Assembly (NCBI RefSeq): GCF_042678305.1
Contig: NZ_JBHUDT010000004.1
Source: Gelatiniphilus marinus
GTDB taxonomy: Bacteria > Bacteroidota > Bacteroidia > Flavobacteriales > Flavobacteriaceae
Length of the DNA: 64,000 nt
Strand: one strand, 5' to 3'
Shown: one piece after another, positions 7,334 to 17,200 of the stretch
How the letters are laid out: the number at the start of each line of letters is the position of its first letter
How positions within the stretch are numbered: the first letter of the stretch is position 1
Notes under the pieces: generated by a model
Told to the model about the DNA's origin: nothing
Databases searched by the model: none
Seen by the model: only the letters and a program-made list of their open reading frames with translations
Position numbers and translations under genes: made by a program

Positions 7334-7924
7334 TTAAGTTAAAAAGTCGCTATTTAGTAACATTGGTATTACCAAACCAACTACGATTGCCGAAATAACC
7401 ATTATCCAATCGCGTTTGGTAAACCTGAATATGGTTTGCACCACATAGCTTAAAAACAGGACGACAAATACAATAATTACTTGGGCGAGCTCGATGCCTA
7501 AGGCAAACTCCAGCAGCAAAACAAGTTTGTTGTCGGTGGCTCCAAGCAGCATGTTAAACTCGCGCGCAAAACCCAAACCGTGTATTAAACCAAAGAAGAG
7601 CGTGGTTAAAAACAGGACGCCTATTTTTTCTTTTTGCGCGCCCTTACCGGCTGTAAACACGTTGTATAGCGCTACAATTAAAATGGTTATGGGTATTAAA
7701 AACTCGACCATTGCAGCGTTAACACTTACCACGTTATAAGCCGCTAAAACCAGCGATAAGGTATGCCCAAGGGTAAAAACGGTTACCAACAGCAAAACGC
7801 GTTTCCAGTCTTTAAAAACGTAGGGTACGGTTAATACGATTAAAAACAATACGTGGTCGTAGGCGTTAATGTCCAGTACGTGGTTTATACCGTATTTTAC
7901 GTTGAATAAAAAATTATCGAGCAT
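7334..7924 (-). CDS. HupE/UreJ family membrane protein
   Basis: This 196-residue protein has about six transmembrane helices. HupE/UreJ hallmarks are the N-terminal GINHVLDINAYDHVLFL, TLGHTLSLVLA, and FGLIHGLGFA in the middle. Family members near hydrogenase or urease genes are thought to carry nickel. No hydrogenase or urease gene is near here, so the cargo is open, and many stand-alone Bacteroidota copies exist. It is monocistronic, with its own promoter element at 7957-7964 and a structured repeat directly after the stop. Confidence 0.87.
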   Translation of the reverse strand: MLDNFLFNVKYGINHVLDINAYDHVLFLIVLTVPYVFKDWKRVLLLVTVFTLGHTLSLVLAAYNVVSVNAAMVEFLIPITILIVALYNVFTAGKGAQKEKIGVLFLTTLFFGLIHGLGFAREFNMLLGATDNKLVLLLEFALGIELAQVIIVFVVLFLSYVVQTIFRFTKRDWIMVISAIVVGLVIPMLLNSDFLT

Positions 7925-7956
7925 TTTAATTAAGATTTAGGGTTTATTGGGTTTGC

Positions 7957-7964
7957 CAAATATA
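7957..7964 (-). promoter_or_regulatory. TAnnTTTG promoter element for hupE
   Basis: The minus strand reads TATATTTG, an exact consensus match 32 nt upstream of the hupE ATG. I find no clear TTG partner at 17-23 nt. Confidence 0.5.
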
Positions 7965-8036
7965 CAAATAAAAGCTTGTGCGGGTTTTTAATTTGTTTGT
8001 TAACGCTGGTTGTTTGTATTGGGGTTAATATTTTTT

Positions 8037-8999
8037 TTAGGGTACGGCGGTATTGCATTTTTTATTTAACTGAAACAGCATTTCCTTGGTAATGTCTTGT
8101 AGTGAAAAATCGTGTTTCCAATTCCAATCTTCTCGTGCGGCGGCATCGTTAATGCTTTTTGGCCAGCTGTTGGCAATGTCTTGCCTGTAATCTGGCGTGT
8201 AGCTTATCTTAAAATCTGGAATGTGCTGTTTTATAGATTGGGCCACTTCTTTTGGCGTAAAGCTAATGGCGGCCAAATTATAAGACGAGCGTAATTTTAT
8301 AGCCTTGGCATCTGCACTCATAATATCTATGGTTGCCTTAATGGCATCGTCCATAAACATCATGGGCAGCTTGGTGTTTTCGCTTAAAAAGCAATCGTAT
8401 TTTTTTTGGCTAACCGCTTTGTGGTATATTTCTACAGCATAATCTGTAGTGCCACCACCGGGTTGTGTTTTCCAACTAATAATGCCCGGGTAGCGCAAAC
8501 TCCTAACATCTACACCGTATTTTTGGTTGTAGTATTCGCACCAACGTTCGCCCACTTGTTTTGTAATGCCGTAAACGGTTGTAGGCTCCGTTATGGTATG
8601 TTGCGGTGTGTTTTCGCTGGGTGTTGTGGGGCCAAAAACGGCAATGCTAGAAGGCCAAAACACTTGTTTTATAAACTTATCTTTGGCTAGGTTTAAAACA
8701 TGGAACAGGGAATTCATGTTTAAATCCCAGGCTTTCATAGGGAATTTTTCTCCGGTTGCGCTTAACATAGCTGCCATTAAGTAAATGGTGTCGATATTAT
8801 ATTTTTCAACACAGGCTTTAATGCTGGCATAATCTTGGGCATCGATAATTTCGAAAAGACCAGGTTTAGCTATATCTAAATTAGCGGGGTTTATGTCGCT
8901 GGCAATTACGTTATCGTTGCCATAAATGCTTCTAAGCTTAAATGTTAATTCGGAACCAATTTGTCCGCAAGCACCAATAATCAAAATCTTAGGTTTCAT
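8037..8999 (-). CDS. L-threonine 3-dehydrogenase, SDR type (NAD-dependent epimerase fold)
   Basis: The 320-residue extended short-chain dehydrogenase has a Rossmann NAD motif GACGQIGSEL at the N-terminus. The active site is S in WPSSIAVFGP plus Y-x-x-x-K in TVYGITKQVGE. RSLRYPGIISW and the PGGGTTDYAVEIYHKA loop are characteristic of SDR-type L-threonine dehydrogenases, such as the one studied in Flavobacterium frigidimaris. These oxidise threonine to 2-amino-3-ketobutyrate, on the route to glycine. It is monocistronic with its own promoter. A nucleotide-sugar epimerase is the main alternative, but the motif set favours threonine dehydrogenase. Confidence 0.85.
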   Translation of the reverse strand: MKPKILIIGACGQIGSELTFKLRSIYGNDNVIASDINPANLDIAKPGLFEIIDAQDYASIKACVEKYNIDTIYLMAAMLSATGEKFPMKAWDLNMNSLFHVLNLAKDKFIKQVFWPSSIAVFGPTTPSENTPQHTITEPTTVYGITKQVGERWCEYYNQKYGVDVRSLRYPGIISWKTQPGGGTTDYAVEIYHKAVSQKKYDCFLSENTKLPMMFMDDAIKATIDIMSADAKAIKLRSSYNLAAISFTPKEVAQSIKQHIPDFKISYTPDYRQDIANSWPKSINDAAAREDWNWKHDFSLQDITKEMLFQLNKKCNTAVP

Positions 9000-9024
9000 A
9001 TAAACTCGATTAGTTTGAATGTGC

Positions 9025-9032
9025 CAAAATTA
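9025..9032 (-). promoter_or_regulatory. TAnnTTTG promoter element for threonine dehydrogenase
   Basis: The minus strand reads TAATTTTG, an exact consensus match, ending about 25 nt upstream of the ATG at 8999. Confidence 0.5.
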
Positions 9033-9174
9033 AAAAGATTTTAAAGATTATATCTTATTACTTGATATTTATATGGATATATTTTAGTCAATAACCACTC
9101 ATAATTTAATCAAAAAAACAATAAAGAACAAACTAATGGCATATCTTTACAGGCGTTTTAAAGCACTTAGTGAT

Positions 9175-9699
9175 ATGAATATTAAACTACTGGGTTTAAC
9201 CTGTATTTTTACAATAATAGTGTCTTGTAAAAAAATTGAAGAACAGGTTGTTACCGATACGATTGTTACCGAAAGCACGAGCAAAGAGTTTAGTGAGGGC
9301 GAGCTATCTAAGCTCGATTATTTAGATTTTGGTTTAGATGAAAAAACAGAACGCGCCATTGAGAATTGGCAGGAGTACGGCCAGCTTCAAGACGTTGTAA
9401 CACGCGTAAAAAAAGGTGATTTGAGTTTTTTTTTCAATAACGAAGAGGCTATTAAAACGCTTTTAACAGATTTAAAGCGCAATATACCAGCACCCGTAAA
9501 TACGCCATCAACTTTGGCGAGGATTCAGGTTTTAGAAACCAAGATTTACAAGTTGGAAAGTTTATCTAATTTATCGACCACAACTAAAGATGCGCTTAAA
9601 TCCAGCATAAAAGAGTTTTTGGTTGGGGTTTCTAACTTAAATTTCCAAATGAACAAAAAGCTGGAGAAAGAGTATCAGAATATTAAAAAACCGGAATAA
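9175..9699 (+). CDS. Putative lipoprotein, unknown function
   Basis: I place the start at the internal ATG at 9175 rather than 9136. From there the protein opens with a lipoprotein signal, MNIKLLGLTCIFTIIVSCKK, with the lipid-attachment cysteine near residue 18. The longer version puts 13 basic and polar residues in front. The mature part of about 155 residues is helical and charged, rich in Glu, Lys and Leu, and probably coiled-coil in the second half. I do not recognise the family. It is monocistronic and shares a strong bidirectional terminator with the convergent neighbour. Confidence 0.7.
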   Translation: MNIKLLGLTCIFTIIVSCKKIEEQVVTDTIVTESTSKEFSEGELSKLDYLDFGLDEKTERAIENWQEYGQLQDVVTRVKKGDLSFFFNNEEAIKTLLTDLKRNIPAPVNTPSTLARIQVLETKIYKLESLSNLSTTTKDALKSSIKEFLVGVSNLNFQMNKKLEKEYQNIKKPE

Positions 9700-9727
9700 A
9701 ACCACTATAAAAAATAGACTTTTAAGT

Positions 9728-9767
9728 AAAAAACCACAGTTTCTAAAATTAGAAACTGTGGTTTTTT
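9728..9767. terminator. Bidirectional hairpin terminator
   Basis: A perfect 18-bp stem pairs 9728-9745 with 9750-9767 around the loop AAAT, with A and T tracts on both flanks. It sits between the convergent lipoprotein gene and the 9783-10496 gene and can serve both. Confidence 0.85.
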
Positions 9768-9782
9768 AATATCTTTTTTGAT

Positions 9783-10496
9783 CTAGTTTTTAGACTGGGC
9801 AGCCTCTTGGGCCAGGGCCTGTTTTTGCCTTAACAATTCGTTTTTGGTTATTTGAATTAAGTTAAAATTAGGTGCGTTTTTTAAGGTTTCATCTAAGATA
9901 TCGACCGCCTTGTCTATGTTTGCTTTGGTATCCTGGTTATAAATAACTAATGCGTTTAGGTACATAAAAGCCGATTTTAAAGAGACTTGGTAAGGCTGTT
10001 GGGTTTCGTAAAACGCTTTAGTCATATCGTCTTTAGCATTGGCAATGCCGTAAGCAATGTGCTTAGAGGCTTCTTCTAATTTTTGAGTTTGCAGGTTTAA
10101 TTCGGCCAACTCGTATGCAATTAGGGCATTCGGGTTTCTTTTAAACAGCTCCTCAAAATGCCCAATGGCCAACGCTGGCCTTTTAACCGATTTTAAAGAT
10201 AGTGCTTTAACCTCAAGAGCCATATCGGAATCGCCAACATTTTTCTCAAAACCAATAGTGTTTAAGGCTTGTATATATTTACCTTCGCTCATATAAAAAT
10301 AGGCTAGTGTATCTTGCCTTGCAACAGATGGAGACAACACATTTAAATGCGTCATGGCATTAATTATGCCTTGCATATCGCCCTGGGTTTTCATTTGCTT
10401 ATAATAGGCTTCGTAATGTTTTATTAACTCTGGGTTGCTTTGTGCATTTAACTGAAAAGCGCCAGCTACAATGGCCAGCATTAAAAATCGTTTCAT
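9783..10496 (-). CDS. Secreted TPR-like protein, unknown function
   Basis: A 237-residue protein with an N-terminal signal peptide (MKRFLMLAIVAGAFQLNAQS, cleavage after about residue 19). The mature part is all-helical with tetratricopeptide-like pairs, for example ARQDTLAYFYMSEGKYIQAL, PNALIAYELAELNLQTQKLE and ANIDKAVDILDETLKNAPN. TPR proteins act as scaffolds, and no enzymatic motif is visible. The neighbours give no functional hint. It probably resides in the periplasm. Confidence 0.75.
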   Translation of the reverse strand: MKRFLMLAIVAGAFQLNAQSNPELIKHYEAYYKQMKTQGDMQGIINAMTHLNVLSPSVARQDTLAYFYMSEGKYIQALNTIGFEKNVGDSDMALEVKALSLKSVKRPALAIGHFEELFKRNPNALIAYELAELNLQTQKLEEASKHIAYGIANAKDDMTKAFYETQQPYQVSLKSAFMYLNALVIYNQDTKANIDKAVDILDETLKNAPNFNLIQITKNELLRQKQALAQEAAQSKN

Positions 10497-10669
10497 TTCC
10501 GCTTGTTTTTAAATTTTGCTAAAACTATAAAAAAATAGCTAGTAATGCCTTAAAAGTATGCTAATTATTTTCATTAGCAAACCCTTTTAAAACCTACTGT
10601 TGTTAATATCAATTAGGAAAATTAAAATAAAATAACTATATTTAAGATTACTTAATTATTATTTTACCT

Positions 10670-11137
10670 ATGGCTATTAAAAATTTTCGAGGCGCTAGAA
10701 GGCAGCAAACAAAGACTGAGGACAGCACACCGCTTAAGGTTAGCGATTACATGACACGGGATTTGATTACCTTTACACCTAACCAAACCATTGAAAGCGT
10801 GATGCAAACTTTAATTAAAAACCGGATTTCTGGAGGTCCCGTGGTTAACGAGAAAAATGAATTGATAGGTATTATTTCTGAAGGTGATTGCATAAAGCAA
10901 ATAAGTGAAAGCCGTTATTATAATATGCCTATGCAAGATAAAACCATTGAAAAGTTTATAACGCCCAACGTAGATACCATAGATGGCAACATGAATATTT
11001 TTGATGCTGCAAACGAGTTTTTAAAAACCAAACACCGGCGGTTTCCTATATTAGAAAACGGCAAGTTGGTTGGCCAGATTAGCCAAAAAGATGTGCTTAA
11101 GGCAGCTATGGCGTTAAAAGGACAGACCTGGAAATAG
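10670..11137 (+). CDS. CBS-domain pair protein
   Basis: This 155-residue cytoplasmic protein is essentially two CBS domains in tandem. The first runs from about 25 to 80 (VSDYMTRDLITFTPNQTIES, RISGGPVVNEKNELIGIIS). The second runs from about 95 to 150 (ITPNVDTIDGNMNIFDAANE, RRFPILENGKLVGQISQKDV). Such pairs bind adenine nucleotides and act as energy sensors or stand-alone modules. The N-terminal 20 residues are basic (KNFRGARRQQTK). No partner gene is adjacent. Confidence 0.9.
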   Translation: MAIKNFRGARRQQTKTEDSTPLKVSDYMTRDLITFTPNQTIESVMQTLIKNRISGGPVVNEKNELIGIISEGDCIKQISESRYYNMPMQDKTIEKFITPNVDTIDGNMNIFDAANEFLKTKHRRFPILENGKLVGQISQKDVLKAAMALKGQTWK

Positions 11138-11143
11138 CTTGTT

Positions 11144-11494
11144 TTAGCCCTCGCGTTTTACCAAGGCATAATAATTGCCCTCTAACGGTAAGTACCCTTG
11201 GTTGTAAACAAAATAATAAACCGCTCCTGCTTTAGTGGTGTAAATACTGGTAAAGTAATTAAAATCGAAACCAGCTTCAATAAGTTTGGCGCGCGAGGTT
11301 TTTGTTTTTTGTTTGGGGTTAAATGCTTCTAAAATCCTGTAATTTTTTCTGAGCCTGTTATTGGTATTGCGTATTAAGTTTTTACTGTCTTTGTTTATAC
11401 GGTTGTTGTAAGTATTTCTACAGCCATCTCCACAGAATTTTTTATCGATCCTGCCCACAATTTTATCGCCACATTCCAAACATTTCTTATCCAT
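11144..11494 (-). CDS. Small zinc-ribbon protein, unknown function
   Basis: The 116-residue protein begins with a zinc ribbon, CLECGDKIVGRIDKKFCGDGC, seen as two pairs CxxC and CxxxC near residues 5-25. A basic Asn/Arg-rich stretch (RNTYNNRINKDSKNLIRNTN) and a compact C-terminal part follow. The basic stretch suggests nucleic-acid contact, but this is inference. It overlaps the upstream acetyltransferase gene by 8 nt and is probably co-transcribed with it. I recognise the type from other flavobacteria as a conserved hypothetical. Confidence 0.7.
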   Translation of the reverse strand: MDKKCLECGDKIVGRIDKKFCGDGCRNTYNNRINKDSKNLIRNTNNRLRKNYRILEAFNPKQKTKTSRAKLIEAGFDFNYFTSIYTTKAGAVYYFVYNQGYLPLEGNYYALVKREG

Positions 11495-12026
11495 AGCTGT
11501 TGTTTTTTAATTCGTACCATCTTATATGCAATTGCTCTTGCTCAAAATAAAAATCTTCAACATAGTGCAATCCTATTTTTAAGAGTGCGTTGTGCGAGGC
11601 TTGGTTACCAATTTCGGTAGTTGCGTATAATTCTGGTAGTTTTAAAACATTAAAGGCATATTTTACAGTGGCTTTACTAGATTCTGTGGCATAGCCTTTC
11701 CCCCAATATTTTGGTATAAGCCTGTAGCCCACATCGTAATATGTTGTATAACCATTCATATTATATTCGGTGTTTAATCGTATTCCAGACCAGCCTATAA
11801 AGTTTCCTGAAGATTTTTCAATGGCTGCAAACCTGCCAATGCCACGTTCTTTATATTGTTTAAAAACATTATTTAATATTGCTTGGGAGCCTTCAATGGT
11901 TTTAACGGGTTTGTTTCCTAAATACCGGTGCACTTCTGGGTTTGAGTCTAGCTCGAACATACCGTTTAAATCTGAGTTTCGCAACTCTCTTAGGATTAGC
12001 CTTTGGGTTTCTATGTGGAATTTCAT
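11487..12026 (-). CDS. GNAT family N-acetyltransferase (RimJ/RimL type)
   Basis: This 179-residue enzyme follows the RimJ/RimL pattern. It opens with FHIETQRLILRELRNSDLNG, has the acetyl-CoA loop RLIPKYWGKGYATESSKATV near 105-125, and ends with the typical NQASHNALLKIGL segment. These proteins acetylate protein N-termini, ribosomal proteins or small amines; the substrate here cannot be told. It is the first gene of a two-gene unit with the zinc-ribbon protein. Confidence 0.87.
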   Translation of the reverse strand: MKFHIETQRLILRELRNSDLNGMFELDSNPEVHRYLGNKPVKTIEGSQAILNNVFKQYKERGIGRFAAIEKSSGNFIGWSGIRLNTEYNMNGYTTYYDVGYRLIPKYWGKGYATESSKATVKYAFNVLKLPELYATTEIGNQASHNALLKIGLHYVEDFYFEQEQLHIRWYELKNNSYG

Positions 12027-12254
12027 GTGGGGGTAAATTGTAGTGAAAACACAAAATCTACTTAGGGTTAATAAACACTTCTAGAATATAAAATTACAAC
12101 TTTTAAGTTTTAATCTAATTTATTTTTATTTCCAACTCTCTGAATATTTGTTTATTTATCTTTTCAAAACTATTAAAAGATATTTACGCTCAATATTACG
12201 AATTATTTTTAAACCTGTTTAAATCTTAAATTTATAGGTTATTTTTTAATCCAT

Positions 12255-12288
12255 AAAAAAACCCGCCATTTTATTGAAAAATGACGGG
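12255..12288 (-). terminator. Intrinsic terminator of the susCD operon
   Basis: On the minus strand CCCGTCATTTT pairs with AAAATGGCGGG, 11 bp with one U-G wobble and a 5-nt loop, followed by a run of seven Ts. It begins 28 nt after the susD stop codon. Confidence 0.8.
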
Positions 12289-12315
12289 ATTTAATAAACT
12301 AAATACAAAAACTAA

Positions 12316-14262
12316 TTATTGTGCTGCTGTTCCCGCTTCGATTAACCAACCTGGGTTTTGGTAGATAACCGAATTATTCGCATCTCCACCTTCACTTGTA
12401 ATTAAAAAGTGATTATAGGCAATGGGGCTCAAGTAATGTGCAGGATTCCAATTATAACCGTTATAAAAATTGTTATTGGCTTGAACAATTTGGTACGGTC
12501 TGATATACATGCTATTTGATTCTGGCGATACATTAGGGCTTCCATCTGGTTCTGCTCTTAACTGCGAACTGCCATCTGGATTCTCGTACCATGTTTGCAT
12601 AGGGCCCCAAACTTTAAAACCTTCAATTACATAATTAGACACTTGGTCTAAAGCTCTCCATCTTTTTAAATCATCCAAACGCATGCCTTCTGCAATAAAT
12701 TCTGAACGTCGCTCGCGTCTAATATTATAAAGCGTTGGATCTACCAAGCTACCTTGCGAATATTTAGCCCAATCGTTTTCTTGAGATAAATCGGTGGCTG
12801 CTACGGTAATGTTGTAATCTGCAGGTAATCCTGCTCTTGTTCTTAATTGGCCCCAGTAACTTGCAGAGTTTCCGTTAAGACTACCATTTTTCACATAATC
12901 TGCTTCAATATAGTTTAGGTAAGCTTCAGAGGCTCTAAACACTATGGATCCAGTAACGGTTGGGTTTGCACCATCTAACATGTTGGCATCAGGATATATC
13001 CCTTTTCTAACAGAATAGCCGGTTACAGCTCTAACTTCAGAAATTTCAAACAAGCCAGGTGCTTCCTCAAAGGTTTCTCCATTAATATAAGTAATTACAT
13101 CACCAGGTTCTTTGGTAAATAGGCGTAATCTGTCGTCTCTATCGTCTAGTACATCAGCAATGTAATCATCACCATTGTAACCCGAGCCACCTGCATAAAT
13201 AGGCAAGCCGTTTTTCATTAAATAACTATCTACATAACCTTTGGTATATCCTGTATTAGCTCCATTCTTCAAGTAGTGCATGGTATGGTGGGACACCAAT
13301 GTTTCATCATAGTCTCTCCACAACAGCACCTCGGAATAACTAGACATGTCTAGATCGCCAAACATAGCGTAATACGGATTGTTAAATACATCTCTTCCTT
13401 CTGTATTTCCGTTACTTGGTGTTAAATTAACATTACTAGCAACAACCTCTGCGGCATTCATGGCTTCTGTTAAAAAGAAATCTATTTCACTATCAATATT
13501 AATATTAAAACCAGATAAATAGTCTTTATTTGCTCCAGGCCAATCTGGACCACCAGGTACATGAGCTGTTCCTTTATGGTAATTTAACCAAGTGCCTTCG
13601 TACAAAGCAACACGAGATTTAAAAAGCTGTGCCACCATAGGGTTTATCCTGTTTTTGTTTGGGTCTATGTTGGTTAACATATCTATAGCTTTATCCAAAT
13701 CAGATAAAATAAAGCGTGCTACCTCATTTCTTGGGCGTCTTTGCGATGCTATTATCAATTCTTCTTTTACATCTGGCAATAGCGTTGTAATTATTGGAAA
13801 ATCGCCTACGCTTTTTAACTTGTTAAAATACTCATAAGCTCTTAAAAAATAAATCTCGCCTATATAATGCTTAATATAAGTTTCGTTACCCGTAATTTCT
13901 CCAGCTTCAAGTCTTGGTATAACGACATCTAAAAAGTAGTTTAAAGTACGAATACGATCAAAACTCCAAGCACCTCCACTTGTACCCACTCTATACTGCC
14001 CAGGCGACCAAAGGTTACTGGCGCTAGTACTTGCTTGGTTGTCTGTACCGTTATCGGCTACAAAGGTTCCTGCATTCCACCCGGCGTGCGAAGGAAAAGA
14101 ATAATTAGAAATGGCGTATGCAGCTAAATCGGCTTCAGATTTTAAATAGAATTCTGGTGTTACGTTAGACAGCGGAGCCCGCTCTAAGAAGTCTTCACTA
14201 CAGGCGGTAAAACCAACCAAAATAAGACTTAAAATAAAAATATGTTTATATGATTTTTTCAT
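12316..14262 (-). CDS. SusD/RagB family outer-membrane nutrient-binding lipoprotein
   Basis: This 648-residue surface lipoprotein has the signal MKKSYKHIFILSLILVGFTA followed by the lipid-attachment cysteine (C21). The SusD N-terminal pattern follows (CSEDFLERAPLSNVTPEFYL). TPR helices lie around 140-260, and the C-terminal SusD domain includes RRERRSEFIAEGMRLDDLKR near 510. SusD proteins cap their SusC partner and capture the ligand outside the cell. It begins 10 nt after susC. No glycoside hydrolase, lyase, sulfatase or peptidase follows in the window, so the substrate is unknown. Confidence 0.95.
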   Translation of the reverse strand: MKKSYKHIFILSLILVGFTACSEDFLERAPLSNVTPEFYLKSEADLAAYAISNYSFPSHAGWNAGTFVADNGTDNQASTSASNLWSPGQYRVGTSGGAWSFDRIRTLNYFLDVVIPRLEAGEITGNETYIKHYIGEIYFLRAYEYFNKLKSVGDFPIITTLLPDVKEELIIASQRRPRNEVARFILSDLDKAIDMLTNIDPNKNRINPMVAQLFKSRVALYEGTWLNYHKGTAHVPGGPDWPGANKDYLSGFNINIDSEIDFFLTEAMNAAEVVASNVNLTPSNGNTEGRDVFNNPYYAMFGDLDMSSYSEVLLWRDYDETLVSHHTMHYLKNGANTGYTKGYVDSYLMKNGLPIYAGGSGYNGDDYIADVLDDRDDRLRLFTKEPGDVITYINGETFEEAPGLFEISEVRAVTGYSVRKGIYPDANMLDGANPTVTGSIVFRASEAYLNYIEADYVKNGSLNGNSASYWGQLRTRAGLPADYNITVAATDLSQENDWAKYSQGSLVDPTLYNIRRERRSEFIAEGMRLDDLKRWRALDQVSNYVIEGFKVWGPMQTWYENPDGSSQLRAEPDGSPNVSPESNSMYIRPYQIVQANNNFYNGYNWNPAHYLSPIAYNHFLITSEGGDANNSVIYQNPGWLIEAGTAAQ

Positions 14263-14272
14263 TTTTTAATAT

Positions 14273-17200
14273 TTAAAAAGTTAAACTAAGACCAACTGAA
14301 TAGACTTTAGATAAAGGATATATTTTACCGTTGCCCCAGGCACCACCAGTAGTTTCAGGATCAAAAATATCGCTCATTTTTGTAAAGGTTACCAAGTTTT
14401 CTCCAGATAAATAAATCCGCATTTTAGAAATCCTTACTTTTTCTGTTACGTTTGCTGGTATGGTGTAGCCCAATTGAATATTCTTTAATCTTAAATACGC
14501 ACCGTTTTGTAAAAACCGTGTTTGGGTAGCAAAATTTTTCCATCCAGAATCGAAAAGCGGTCTTGGGTAATAAGCGTCTGTATTTGGCCCAAAAGGACTT
14601 GTAGTGTCTGCTGGCCTAAAATAATCTAGGTGTTGCGTAAAACCAGCTGATTGCCACATATTTGAATTGGCGCCAGAAAAATAAGGACCTCCAACAGCAA
14701 CATCTCTTTTACCTACACCTTGGAAAAACGCCCTAAAATCGAAACCTTTATAGTTGGCATCTAAATCTATACTATAACTGTATCTGGCTTGACTATTACC
14801 AATTATCGATAAATCGCCATGGTCGTCTAGTGTATTAGATCCATTGTTAATGGCAGGATCATCGTCTAAGTTTTGGTACATAATATCTCCGGCAGCCCAG
14901 TTAGACCCCATACGGTCTTGGTTATGCATGGCCAACCAATCGTTCATTTCGGCATCAGATCTGGCAATGCCTTGTGTGGTGTACCCCCAAATCTCACCAA
15001 ATTCTCTACCAGTGTACCATTGCCCTAAATTACCAGTTTCATTAGGATAAGAAGTTACAAATTGCCTGGTGTCAGATAAGATAAATTTAGCTCCATAAGA
15101 GAATTCGTCAAATGTATCTCTCCAGCTTATTTCCAAATCGAAACCTTTTGATTCCATATCGGTATTGTTTATTCTTGGCGGGCTAGCACCCAAAACCCCT
15201 GGTAGTTCTGGTGCGGGACCAACCATATCAAAGGTTGTTCTGTTATAAATATCTAAACCAACGCCCAATCTGCTGTTAAAGGCACGCAGGTCTAAACCAA
15301 CATTCCAAGAGGTAACTCTTTCCCAGGTTAACAAGGTACTTACAAGCCCTGGAGGATACGCAGTGTTTGGTCTAGAACCGTTTACTAACCAACCGCCATT
15401 ATTTACACCAATGCCCATACTAGGGTAAAATGGGTACCAATTATCGGTATTTTGGTTTCCTAATTCCCCGTAAGACCCTCTTAGTTTTAAAAAGTTAACA
15501 TGCTGCGACAATTTACTGTCTTTGTAGAAATTCTCGTTAGAAATATTCCAACCTGCCGAGAAAGAAGGGAAAAACTGCCATCTTTTGTCGTCTAAAAAAC
15601 GTGAAGAACCATCATACCTGCCATTAACTTCTAATAAATATCTATCCTTATAAGTGTAATTAAATCGTCCAAAATAACCTTGGATGGCCCAATGCTGGTA
15701 AGCCCCATAACCTCTAGTGTCTCCTGTTGCAGTATTGATAGTAGGTAGGCTAGGTGTTATTAAATCGTCTCTATTAACGCCTAGGTTACGGGTTTTTGTT
15801 AATTCTGATTGGTAACCCGCCATTACTTTAAACTCGTGGTCTTCATTAATAGTTAACGTATAGTCTGTGTAAACATTAGGACTAAAATAGTTGGTCTTGT
15901 AAGCACTCTCATAAATTCTTGAAGCACCCGGAGACCATAATACATGTTGTAATGCGGCAGGATGCGCAACACCATCTTCATCGTACCTATAGATTGGTAA
16001 AAATTCGTTATGGTTAAAAGAGTTAGTTATTTTATAATTTAAATTAGCATATATGTTCCAATTCTCTATAGGAGTAAATTGCACATTTAATTGCTGAACA
16101 AACTCGTCGTTTTGGTCTTTATTTCTACCGTTTTCTAAATGTGCAATTTCGTTACCATACACATAGTTTCCGTTAGGGTCTTTAAATGGCATTGTAGGCC
16201 ACCTTCTAGCAATGTTATGAAAAAACAAACCGCTTTGGTAAGATGATCTTTCGTAATCTACCCTTGTTAATCTGCTTAAATACGTTAGGTTGATTTTATC
16301 AGATATTTTAGAACTAATTTTAGAATTTATAGAATAACGATCGTATTGGTCGTTACCATAATTAAGCAGTCCTTCCTGATCTAAAAAATTGGCAGAGAAA
16401 TAATAATTTACTTTTTCTGTACCCCCATTTACGCTTAAGTTATGTTCTTGAGAAGCTGCTGCATCTTTGTAAAAGATATCGAACCAATTGTTATCAGAAA
16501 ACCCATTAGGGTACATGTTCCAATTGTTATTGGAACTATTCCAATCGGTTTCATTAGGTAAAAGTCCTGATCGATAATCTCTTATTTTTTGCAATACCTC
16601 ATCAGAGAATTTTGGAGATTGACCAGCATTTGCAGCCGCTTCATTCCAATAGTTGGCAAATGATTCTGAATCTAACATTTCTGGTTGTAACAACGGACTG
16701 GTTAACCTGAAATTATTGTTATAGTTAATGGTGATCTTACCGTCTTTTCCTGATTTAGTAGTAATAAGAATAACACCAAAAGGCGCTCTAGAACCATAAA
16801 TAGAAGAGGAAGCAGCATCCTTTAGCACCGATATGCTTTCAATATCTTGCGGGTTTAAGGTATTCATGTTTCCTTCCATGCCATCTATTAATATTAATGG
16901 TGCACCAGAAGAGCCAGAACCTATGGTACCCGAACCTCTAATGTTAAAACTTACAGGGTTATTAAGTTCGCCACCACTATTATTAACAGAGAAGTTCATA
17001 CCTGCCACGGTTCCTTGTAAAGCTGCGGCTACGTTTGTTACTGGCCTGTTCTCCAAGGCCTCTCCATCAACAACTGATACCGAGCCCGTTAGGTTAATTT
17101 TTTTCTTTGTACCAAAGCCTACTACCACGACTTCATCCAGTAAAGCTGCATCTTCTACAAGAACCACAACTATTTTGGTATCGCTAGCCGTTACGGTATG

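Noticed and set aside
7334..7924. Part of a hydrogenase or urease maturation locus
   Set aside because: HupE/UreJ stands alone here, with no hydrogenase, urease or nickel-insertion genes in the window.
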